A stretch of DNA of 6,123 nucleotides from contig CAZVXI010000182.1 in NCBI GenBank assembly GCA_964631295.1, positions 1-6,123 on the forward strand, in the 5' to 3' direction. The translations under genes were made by a program, and so were the position numbers. Positions 1 to 6,046 of this stretch are shown here, piece by piece. The notes beneath the pieces are model-generated. The model did no database searches and was not told the origin of the DNA. It worked only from the letters and a program-made list of their open reading frames with translations. Numbering within the stretch: position 1 is the stretch's first letter; each line of letters starts with the position of its first letter. Source of the stretch: CAZVXI01 sp964631295 (GTDB taxonomy: Bacteria > Planctomycetota > Phycisphaerae > Phycisphaerales > SM1A02).

Positions 1-1421
1 TGCTCTCCGAGGCTCGATCCGAGATGCGATCGCTCACTGCCGAGGATGCGTGGCAGAACGCGTGGACGGGCGCGGGCCATCTCCCCGATTACAGCCGGCT
101 GGAGAAACGGCTGAGAACACTGCTCGATCACGGCCACGCCGACGCCATCGTGCAGCTCGGCGAGGAGCTCATGCAACGGGGCACCGATCAGATCGAGCAG
201 TCGCATGACGAAGGCGAGACGGCGCGCGCGATCGGCGACTGCATGGAGATCGTCTACGAGGCGTTGCTGCAATCGAGCCGTGGCAACGCGGACAAGATCA
301 TCTATGCCATCGACATGGTGCTCGCAGATGAGTACGGGATCTGCGACAGCTTCGCGGCGGTCAGCGGGCGGAAGTGGAAGAAGGCGATATGGTCTTCCGT
401 CGCGGATCGATTGCGGGAACGGCTCGGCGACAAGGGCGCGACATCGGACGAGCGAGACGATTGGATCCGGAAGTACCGGCGGGAACGGCTGAGCGATTGG
501 GTGATCGCGGCGCTCGATAAGGCTGGTCGGATCGGCGAAGCGACCGAGCTGTGTGTCGCGGAGTCTCGCGCCTCGAACAGCTACCCGCGAACCGTTCGAC
601 GTTTGATCGATGCGGGAGAGGACGATCGCGCGGCGGAGCTGGCCAGGGAGGGCCTCGACGCAACGGAGCCGCGATACGCCGGTGTCGTCAAGGAGCTGCA
701 GGACTTGCTCTGCAAGATCGCGGTGAGCAAAGGGGACTGGATGCTGCCTGCATCCGTCGCCGCCGAGCGCTTCTTCCGGCAACCGAGCGTGTACAGCTAT
801 CGCGAACTGCTCCAGGCGGCAGAGAGGACAGAGCACATTCAGACCGTCCAGAAGTCGGCGCTGTCGTTCCTCGAAAGCGGACGTCGTCCAGATAGAAGCA
901 GCGATGCCGGCAGATCGAAGAAACGCGGGACGCCGCGCTGGCCGCTTCCCGAGCCACCTCAACCAGATGCGCAGCAGGATGAAGGGCGACCGGAACGAGA
1001 CGGCCCGCACTTCGATGTGCTCATCGACCTGGCCATCGACGAGAAACGCCCGGATGACGTGCTCATGTGGTTCGACAAGCGCGACGCGAACAGTCCACCC
1101 ACCGGGCGTCGGCGGTATCGCTACGCATTTCGCGACTACGCGAGGGTGGCGAAGGCGGTGGAAGGGACGCATCCGGATCGGGCGATCAAGATCTACGTGA
1201 GCCTGGCCAACGCGGTCGCTGCGGAGACGAACCCGAAGACCTACCCGGAAGCCGGCGCGTTGCTGAAGCGCGTCAAGTCGTTGCTGAGGAAGTCGGGCCG
1301 CGAACAGGAGTGGCCGACGATAATCGGTGACTTCCGAACCGAGAACCAAAGGAAGCGGCGCCTGATGGAAGTGCTCGACGACATCGAAGGCCGACCGATC
1401 GTCAAGCGTGCTCGCAGGTGA
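1..1421 (+). CDS. SWIM zinc-finger family-like protein, C-terminal part (5'-truncated)
   Basis: The reading frame is open from base 3 and stops with TGA at 1419-1421. The first ATG is at 24, with only a weak GAGG 11 bases upstream. The codons before it (Leu-Ser-Glu-Ala-Arg-Ser-Glu) read like continuing protein, so the true start is probably outside the window. Counting from Met24, the 465 visible residues are helical and charged: 'LTAEDAW...W' near 4-14, a 'HADAIVQLGEEL' helix at 38-49, a TPR-like stretch at 157-215 (VIAALDKAGRIGEA, DDRAAELAREGLDA), a Pro/Arg-rich linker at 286-327, then 'FDVLIDLAIDEKRPDDVLMWFDKR' split over 330-353, and a basic tail. From memory this order, especially the linker followed by the DVLIDLAI...KRPDDVL block, matches the C-terminal half of SWIM zinc-finger family proteins. 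The SWIM CxC...CxH motif itself would lie upstream and cannot be seen. No catalytic motif is visible and the molecular role is unknown. Sampled lines are 63-70% GC, above the minus-strand genes. Confidence 0.6.
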   Translation, partial: LSEARSEMRSLTAEDAWQNAWTGAGHLPDYSRLEKRLRTLLDHGHADAIVQLGEELMQRGTDQIEQSHDEGETARAIGDCMEIVYEALLQSSRGNADKIIYAIDMVLADEYGICDSFAAVSGRKWKKAIWSSVADRLRERLGDKGATSDERDDWIRKYRRERLSDWVIAALDKAGRIGEATELCVAESRASNSYPRTVRRLIDAGEDDRAAELAREGLDATEPRYAGVVKELQDLLCKIAVSKGDWMLPASVAAERFFRQPSVYSYRELLQAAERTEHIQTVQKSALSFLESGRRPDRSSDAGRSKKRGTPRWPLPEPPQPDAQQDEGRPERDGPHFDVLIDLAIDEKRPDDVLMWFDKRDANSPPTGRRRYRYAFRDYARVAKAVEGTHPDRAIKIYVSLANAVAAETNPKTYPEAGALLKRVKSLLRKSGREQEWPTIIGDFRTENQRKRRLMEVLDDIEGRPIVKRARR

Positions 1422-1503
1422 TCAGCGGATTCACACCTTGCACACCCACCTGCACAGACGACCGTCCACCCGCGTCACCCGCCGTCATCTCCGGGCACGC
1501 GGC

Positions 1504-1552
1504 CGCCGGTTCGGCACCCCGCCAGCGTCATCGCCGAACTCGCCAACCGGCG
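1504..1552. repeat. Nested inverted repeats between convergent genes
   Basis: CGCCGGTT (1504-1511) is perfectly inverted as AACCGGCG (1545-1552). A second perfect pair, GTTCGGC (1509-1515) and GCCGAAC (1533-1539), shares three bases with the first, so the two stems are mutually exclusive or form in succession. They lie between the SWIM-like gene stop and the 3' end of the convergent tRNA-Gly, where a bidirectional terminator would be expected. Neither strand shows a T-tract after the stem, so this is not a standard intrinsic terminator. The rest of 1422-1590 is GC-rich with several CGTCA copies (1473, 1483, 1526, 1551) and no supportable gene. Confidence 0.35.
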
Positions 1553-1590
1553 TCAACGGCGGTCAGTGATTCCGGTGACATCTCGGCCAA

Positions 1591-1662
1591 AGCGGGTGAC
1601 CGGATTCGAACCGGCGACATTCAGCTTGGAAGGCTGACGCTCTACCATTGAGCTACACCCGC
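1591..1662 (-). tRNA. tRNA-Gly (anticodon UCC)
   Basis: The minus strand folds into a full 72-nt cloverleaf. The acceptor is GCGGGTG pairing with CACCCGC (1656-1662 with 1592-1598), with discriminator U at 1591. The D arm is GCTC/GAGC with loop AATGGTA. The anticodon stem TCAGC/GCTGA encloses loop CTTCCAA, giving anticodon UCC at 1630-1628. The T arm is GCCGG/CCGGT (one G-U pair) around TTCGAAT. It would read GGA and, by wobble, GGG. The next three minus-strand bases are TTG, so CCA is not encoded and must be added by nucleotidyltransferase. It lies 75 bases downstream of the epimerase gene in the same direction. I see neither a convincing promoter nor a gene in 1663-1737. Confidence 0.97.
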
Positions 1663-1737
1663 AGCATGTCGTTCGCGGCATGGGTGACAGTGTATCTTGC
1701 GACTCGCTCGCCCGCCAGGAAAAGAGAGGCGGCCAAC

Positions 1738-2676
1738 TCAGCCCGTGGGCTGCCGGGTCAGCGTGTCACGGACGCGTTCGAGCAGTTTCTTCGTTGCGAT
1801 GATCCCGTCGCGTTCGCTGATCGAACTACCCTCGTATTCGATGCCGACATGTCCCTTGTAGCCGGCGTCCAGCACGATTTTCATCATCTTGAAGTAATCC
1901 GTGTGTTTCTCATCGCCGTCATCGTTGAAATCATGTGATTTCGCGCTAACAGCCTTGGCGAACGGCATGAGTTCTGTAACGCCCTTGTAACGGTCGTAGG
2001 TCTTGCCTCCGCCAAGGTTGAAGTTCCCGAAATCCGGCAGTGTCCCGCAGCGATCGTCATCGACGAGTTTCATCACGCCGGCCAGCCACGTCCCGTTGGA
2101 AGACAGCCCTCCGTGATTCTCAACGATAACGTTCAGTTCATACGGCCTCGCGAGTTCAGTCAGTCGGCGCAGGCCATCAGCTGCGAGTTTCTGCTGCTCT
2201 TCGAACGTTCCCCTGCTCGACGCGTTCACCCGGATGGAGTGGCATCCGAGTGCCTTGGCAGCATCGAGCCACTTGTGATGGTTGTTGACTGCCTCCGCTC
2301 GTTTCGAGTCATCCGGATCCCCAAGGTTGCCCTCACCATCGCACATGATCAGCAGAGACTGAACCTCGAGATCTTCGCAGCGTTTCTTCAACTCGGCCAG
2401 GTAGCGTTTGTCGCGCGCCTTATCCTTGAAGAATGAGTTGACGTACTCGATCGCGTGGATGCCGAAGTCTTCTTTGGCAACGCGCGGGAAGTCGAGGTTG
2501 GTCATCTTCTGCCCGTACAGTTCTCGATGCAGCGACCACTCGGCGAGTGAGATGCGAAACAGCGGATCGACGCAGAGAGACTCACTTACCGGTATATGGC
2601 CTGCGAGTGGGGCGAGACCGGCGAGGCCGAGCATCTTCAGTGCGCTTCGACGATTCAACGGCATGGAATCCGACAT
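1738..2676 (-). CDS. Sugar phosphate isomerase/epimerase, TIM barrel, probable Tat signal
   Basis: A 312-residue protein of the xylose-isomerase-like TIM-barrel family (AP_endonuc_2 type). These enzymes isomerise or epimerise sugars and related polyols using a divalent metal; the substrate cannot be told from sequence. The expected E-D-H-E metal set is visible: E186 in VIVENHGG, D215 in LPDFGNF, H248 in AKSHDF and E280 in VGIEYEG. Residues 134-151 (KWLDAAKALGCHSIRVNA) are the usual mid-barrel block. The N-terminus has N8-R9-R10-S-A-L-K followed by a hydrophobic run to about G26, which looks like a twin-arginine export signal, common in planctomycete relatives; the cleavage site is unclear. 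The ATG at 2676 is chosen because GGAGG (2682-2686) sits 5 bases upstream; Met5 is the alternative. The gene lies 73 bases after the Ppx stop, so read-through from that operon is possible. Confidence 0.88.
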   Translation of the reverse strand: MSDSMPLNRRSALKMLGLAGLAPLAGHIPVSESLCVDPLFRISLAEWSLHRELYGQKMTNLDFPRVAKEDFGIHAIEYVNSFFKDKARDKRYLAELKKRCEDLEVQSLLIMCDGEGNLGDPDDSKRAEAVNNHHKWLDAAKALGCHSIRVNASSRGTFEEQQKLAADGLRRLTELARPYELNVIVENHGGLSSNGTWLAGVMKLVDDDRCGTLPDFGNFNLGGGKTYDRYKGVTELMPFAKAVSAKSHDFNDDGDEKHTDYFKMMKIVLDAGYKGHVGIEYEGSSISERDGIIATKKLLERVRDTLTRQPTG

Positions 2677-2681
2677 GACTG

Positions 2682-2686
2682 CCTCC
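2682..2686 (-). promoter_or_regulatory. Shine-Dalgarno of the epimerase gene
   Basis: On the minus strand GGAGG stands 5 bases before the ATG at 2676. It fixes this start and rules out the upstream-extended frame running into the Ppx gene. Confidence 0.8.
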
Positions 2687-2749
2687 GTAGCGAGAGAGAA
2701 ACGCACAGCGTAGCGATGAGCGTTCGATTGTGCAGCCCCGGAAGTGTGT

Positions 2750-4393
2750 CTATTCGCCACCACCCTCTGGAGAAACCTTCCAGGAGAAGACCGTTTCGCG
2801 CCCGAAGACGCGTGTAAACATCTCAGACTTCCGCTCAGCACCCCACAGGTCGACGACGGGCTCTTCATCTGCCACAACTGTGAACGCGACACGACTCGGC
2901 CCCCACACGATCTCCACACTGGATACACGCTGTGTGTGGGTGCGATCAAGCCCGTTTGCAATGCGCAGAATCGCAGCCAGCCGCTGAACAAGTTCACGAT
3001 CGCAATCTGCAAGCCGCGCGTAGTTGGCGTGCTTCTTCTTCGGGAAAGCTCGTCGGTGATAGCGAGCGACGTTTGCAACGATCTCTCGCTCGCGTTGCGT
3101 GAAACCCGGCAGATCGCTGTGGATGATCAGATGATAGCTGTGCTTGTGGTGCCGTTCGTAGTTGATATAGCAGCCCACCTTGTGCAGAACCGCAGCCGAC
3201 TCAAGCAGCACGCGAGCCCGGCGTGTCGCCCATTCACTGCCATCGGGCGCCTGCTCACCTATCTGGTCAAACATCTGCCCTGCGAGCTGTGCAACATGCT
3301 CTGAATGTGCTGCCGGATACTGGCACACTTTCGCGAACTTTCGCACGCTGCGCAGCCGGTCAGTTGGTTCGGAAGACTGCTGAGCGCGGTGTGGCAACAT
3401 CTCCTCGATCATCTCGAGAATCAGCCCTGTTCGAATGCCCTGGTCATGCACGCGTAAGTCATGTATATCCAGATGCGTCATGACCGCCTCGATGATCGCA
3501 AGCCCGGCAACGATGATGTCTGCCCGCTCGGGCGCGAGGCCCGGAACGCGTGTTCGGACACGAATCGGCATGGCGCACATAGTTCTCAGCAGATGCGTGA
3601 CTTCTGATCGCTGAAGCTCATAGCCGCGCGGCGAACTTGTCAGCAAGTCTGCACCCTTTCGCATCTCGGTATCTCGCTGCATCGACATACCGGCGAGAGT
3701 CGTGAACGTGCCGCCAGTTCCAATCATCAGTTGTGTGTTGAGCATCGGCTTGCCGATTCGCTCCTGCATGAGCTCGCGCAAATGGCGGCGAATATTTTTC
3801 AGCTGCGCATCGCTGACAACATCATCAAGGCCGAAGCGCTCGGTCAGACGTACCGCCCCGATCGGGATCGGATAAACCTGCTCAATCACGGGGCCGCGGG
3901 AGAGTACGACTTCGGTGCTGCCGCCTCCGATATCTGCGACGGCCGCATTGATGTCGCGCAGGTCGAAACCGTGTCGGACGCTGCGATGGGCAAGTTTGGC
4001 TTCCTGCTCCGCATCGATGACACGCAGGTCGATGCCTGCGCGGGCCCGAACCATCGCTACAAAGTCATCTCCATTTGTCGCCTCACGCACAGCGCACGTC
4101 GCAATCGCCTGCAGGCACTCAACCCCGTAACCCTCTGCAATTGTCTTGAGATGCGCGATTGCCTCAGCCGTTCGCTCCATCGGCTCATCCGACAGGCAAT
4201 TTTGTCTCGCCATTCCACGCCCCAGCCGTGTGACGACTTTCTCATCGTCAAGAATGCGATGACTTCCATCCGGCTGAACTTCCGCGACGACCAGCCGCAG
4301 GCTGTTTGTGCCGACATCGATCGCTGCGGCGCGCACAGTTTTCGGCGGCCCGTCGGTTCGCATTCGTGCCGGCGTGTCGATCGCGTGGGTCAT
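2750..4393 (-). CDS. ppx: Ppx/GppA-family phosphatase (exopolyphosphatase / pppGpp phosphohydrolase)
   Basis: A 547-residue cytoplasmic enzyme, slightly longer than E. coli Ppx (513). The family removes terminal phosphate from polyphosphate and/or converts pppGpp to ppGpp; sequence alone does not separate the two. The ASKHA fold is intact: phosphate-1 loop IDVGTNSLR (25-33), catalytic-base candidate E131 in DAEQEAKL, phosphate-2 loop ADIGGGSTEV (153-162), the GTGGTFTTLAG segment (225-235) and VAGLAIIEAV (295-304). Residues from about 345 form the HD-like C-terminal half, with H366 (HSEHV), LHKVG (403-407), HHKHSYHLI (415-423), VARYHRR (442-448) and RIANGLDR (477-484). The usual HD aspartate is Lys405 and a second expected Asp is Asn480, so this half is probably a binding or structural domain. 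The start ATG overlaps the CHAD stop as ATGA; AGGA (4403-4406) lies 9 bases upstream. Met11 is an alternative start. Stop is TAG at 2752-2750. Confidence 0.93.
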   Translation of the reverse strand: MTHAIDTPARMRTDGPPKTVRAAAIDVGTNSLRLVVAEVQPDGSHRILDDEKVVTRLGRGMARQNCLSDEPMERTAEAIAHLKTIAEGYGVECLQAIATCAVREATNGDDFVAMVRARAGIDLRVIDAEQEAKLAHRSVRHGFDLRDINAAVADIGGGSTEVVLSRGPVIEQVYPIPIGAVRLTERFGLDDVVSDAQLKNIRRHLRELMQERIGKPMLNTQLMIGTGGTFTTLAGMSMQRDTEMRKGADLLTSSPRGYELQRSEVTHLLRTMCAMPIRVRTRVPGLAPERADIIVAGLAIIEAVMTHLDIHDLRVHDQGIRTGLILEMIEEMLPHRAQQSSEPTDRLRSVRKFAKVCQYPAAHSEHVAQLAGQMFDQIGEQAPDGSEWATRRARVLLESAAVLHKVGCYINYERHHKHSYHLIIHSDLPGFTQREREIVANVARYHRRAFPKKKHANYARLADCDRELVQRLAAILRIANGLDRTHTQRVSSVEIVWGPSRVAFTVVADEEPVVDLWGAERKSEMFTRVFGRETVFSWKVSPEGGGE

Positions 4394-5448
4394 GATTTGT
4401 CGTCCTGCTGCGACGCGTGAGGTTGGCTTAGTCGCGGTGATTCCTGCTGAACGACAGGCTGACCATTCGTTGTTACGCCGGGCATTGAGTCACATCCCCG
4501 CATGGCAAGATCTTCCAGACACTGCGTCCACGTGCCGTGTTCCCACTTTGCGATGAAGTTCGCGCATTCACTGGCGAGGTCTCGCTCGTACGATTTGCGG
4601 AGCTTTTTGAGTGCCTTGAGCTTCTCCCCCTGCGTCAGGCTACGTGCGGAGATACTGCTGCGCGTGTTCTTCTTCACCTGCGAGCGGTACCTGCGGAGCA
4701 TCAGAACAATTTCGTGAATGTCATTGATTGTGCCCAGGGCGTCCTGCAATCGCTTGAACTGTTTCGCCGCATCTGCCGTGCACTCATAACATGGTGCGAG
4801 CACTTCCAGCGCATAGCGTATTTGCTTTCCTGCGATACGCAGTTCGTGGAGTTGTTCAATCTCGCGCAAGTCGCGCCCGTGCTCATACAGCGAGTCAATC
4901 AGGCTGGGCATGACGTCGGCCGCCAGTGCGTTGAGAGTCTGGTCCGCGAGGGGAACATTGGCTTTGATCGAGCGGACGAGCTTCTCCTCGCGGCGCTCAA
5001 TCCGCCTTGCCGGGTAGTCATCACACGCAGCGCGGATACGAACTTGTGCCCTTGCACGCTGCTTTGTGAGGTGGGCGATGAGTTCTTCAAGGATGCGCTG
5101 CTCTCGCGCATCAGCGGTGTGATGCCGCTTGGCAAACTCCATCGTGTGGACATCGCAGGTACGAGCATCCCCTGCCGCCTTTCGGATCGCTTTGAGCATT
5201 CTCATGCTCTTTCCAAGTTGCTTGGCGCCAACGATCGGTTCGAAGACGCTCAGGGCCGCTGCCATCCGCCTTGTCGCAACGCGCAGCCGGTGAACATGCT
5301 CGATGTCCTGCTCTGCCTCGCGAGCAGCAAGTGGCAGCGTCATTCGAATCGCAGCCATGCGTGCAGCGAATACCAGCGCAGCAGCCTCGCCAATCCGCGT
5401 GTCGGCTGTGATGCCATCGATCTGTTGCCGAAAAATCTCACGTTCCAC
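4390..5448 (-). CDS. CHAD-domain protein (polyphosphate-binding)
   Basis: A 352-residue, mostly helical, very basic protein. CHAD (conserved histidine alpha-helical domain) is a two-repeat helical bundle with a basic channel that binds inorganic polyphosphate. The first-repeat signature is HVHRLRVATRRMAAAL (51-66), followed by LKAIRKAAGDARTCDV (85-100). The second-repeat signature is LHELRIAGKQIRYALEVL (200-217), followed by FKRLQDALGTINDIHE (231-246). Basic residues R54, R56, R60, R61, K208 and R211 are the likely ligand contacts. After residue about 315 comes a Gln/Ser/Pro-rich tail that looks disordered and is not part of the fold. There is no CYTH domain, so this is a stand-alone CHAD protein with no catalytic role expected. 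The start is GTG at 5448-5446, with AGGAG (5460-5464) 11 bases upstream, a rather long spacing. The stop TGA overlaps the Ppx ATG, which implies translational coupling and a shared role. It lies 80 bases after the SixA gene. Confidence 0.9.
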   Translation of the reverse strand: MEREIFRQQIDGITADTRIGEAAALVFAARMAAIRMTLPLAAREAEQDIEHVHRLRVATRRMAAALSVFEPIVGAKQLGKSMRMLKAIRKAAGDARTCDVHTMEFAKRHHTADAREQRILEELIAHLTKQRARAQVRIRAACDDYPARRIERREEKLVRSIKANVPLADQTLNALAADVMPSLIDSLYEHGRDLREIEQLHELRIAGKQIRYALEVLAPCYECTADAAKQFKRLQDALGTINDIHEIVLMLRRYRSQVKKNTRSSISARSLTQGEKLKALKKLRKSYERDLASECANFIAKWEHGTWTQCLEDLAMRGCDSMPGVTTNGQPVVQQESPRLSQPHASQQDDKS

Positions 5449-5479
5449 GATACATTCAACTCCTGACGCAATTGTATCG
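5448..5479 (-). promoter_or_regulatory. Inverted repeat presenting the CHAD Shine-Dalgarno in a loop
   Basis: On the minus strand CGATACA (5479-5473) pairs perfectly with TGTATCG (5454-5448) around an 18-base loop that contains AGGAG. The last stem base is the G of the GTG start codon. As RNA this would expose the Shine-Dalgarno and shorten its effective distance to the start. As DNA it could be an operator: the upstream arm also contains a TACAAT (5476-5471) resembling a -10 box, though no good -35 is seen. The structure is read directly; any regulatory role is inference. Confidence 0.35.
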
Positions 5480-5528
5480 CGGCAAACTCGTTGAACGAAT
5501 CTGATTCCGTGTTTTGTTCATCGGTTGT

Positions 5529-6002
5529 TCAGGCTTCGACGATGCGCATGTACGACGCGTGCAGGACGCGACAGGACTCGCACAGCGCGACTTTCCAGAT
5601 CGACCCGGTTTGACATCGGTCCCAGTCGAGGCCGAGTCTGCTCAGTAGCAGCGGAATGTTGTCGCCATGTGCGCAGATCGCATGAGTGCCGGGATCCTCC
5701 GGGCGGTGAATTGGCCGCCCTTCCGCGATGGACTCATCAATCCTGAGCGGCAGACCTTTCCGCATTGCCAGCGGCTCGACTGTCTGCACACATCGCAAGG
5801 CCGGGGAGGTTCGAAGTGTGGCAATCTGCCAGTGCTCAGCCATTTCCGCCAGCGCATCGGCCTGCCGCCTGCCTCGCTTCTTGAGAGGCCGGACCCAGTC
5901 GTCGCCCTGCCACTTCTCGCGATTTCTGGCCTTCGCGTGTCGGATCAGCAGCAGTGTCTGAAATACCTCTGGCGGACGTGACGCCGATTCCCACTCCATC
6001 AT
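5529..6002 (-). CDS. sixA: SixA-type histidine phosphatase
   Basis: A 157-residue single-domain member of the histidine phosphatase (phosphoglycerate mutase-like) superfamily, close in size to E. coli SixA (161). The signature LLIRHAKA (18-25) supplies nucleophile H22 and R21. WVRPLKKRGRRQADAL (36-51) is the typical SixA block. SPALRCVQT (66-74) gives the second phosphate-binding Arg (R70), and AHGDNI (111-116) gives the second catalytic His (H112); E90 or E94 is the acid candidate. E. coli SixA removes phosphate from phosphohistidine proteins; the target here is unknown, and a polyphosphate-linked role is inferred from the CHAD and Ppx neighbours. Two ATGs stand in tandem (6002, 5999); AGGA (6010-6013) is 7 bases before the first, which is therefore preferred. 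There is no signal peptide, so it should be cytoplasmic. It is the first gene of the minus-strand run. Confidence 0.88.
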   Translation of the reverse strand: MMEWESASRPPEVFQTLLLIRHAKARNREKWQGDDWVRPLKKRGRRQADALAEMAEHWQIATLRTSPALRCVQTVEPLAMRKGLPLRIDESIAEGRPIHRPEDPGTHAICAHGDNIPLLLSRLGLDWDRCQTGSIWKVALCESCRVLHASYMRIVEA

Positions 6003-6046
6003 GCAATCATCCTACAGGGTGCGGCGGCGGTCGGTAACATGAGGCC
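6003..6046. promoter_or_regulatory. 44-base divergent intergenic region
   Basis: The only space between the divergent SixA and BtpA-like starts. It holds the SixA Shine-Dalgarno (6010-6013) and an in-frame TAA at 6035-6037 that limits the BtpA start. Any promoter for either gene must lie here or inside the opposite gene. I see no convincing -10/-35 pair. Confidence 0.3.

Noticed and set aside
1473..1565. Recurring CGTCA pentamers suggesting a repeat array
   Set aside because: Spacing is irregular (10, 43, 25 bases) and the motif is short; there is no CRISPR-like or iteron-like periodicity.
1418..1651. A 77-codon plus-strand frame from GTG that overlaps the SWIM gene stop and ends in GDRIRTGDIQLGRLTLYH
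   Set aside because: The C-terminal part is the antisense translation of tRNA-Gly, a well-known annotation artefact (the DRIRTGD pattern). The remainder is low-complexity intergenic DNA.
1712..1732. CCGCC/GGCGG hairpin between the epimerase gene and the tRNA
   Set aside because: Only 5 bp with an 11-base loop and no T-tract; expected by chance at this GC content.
2700..2749. Repeats TAGCGA/GCACA...TGTGC upstream of the epimerase, considered as a terminator or operator
   Set aside because: Stems are 5 bp or less with long loops and no T-tract, so nothing is distinguishable from chance.
2677..3078. N-terminal extension of the epimerase frame to an ATG at 3078
   Set aside because: It would overlap the Ppx gene by over 300 bases and bury the Tat-like leader. 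GGAGG 5 bases before the ATG at 2676 marks the real start.
3731..4420. A 229-codon plus-strand frame antisense to the N-terminal part of Ppx
   Set aside because: The Ppx phosphate loops are encoded on the other strand; this frame gives no family pattern and lacks a ribosome binding site I would trust.
4537..5466. A 309-codon open frame on the plus strand antisense to the CHAD gene
   Set aside because: It is a shadow of the CHAD frame. Its translation has no recognisable motif, while the opposite strand encodes clear CHAD signatures.
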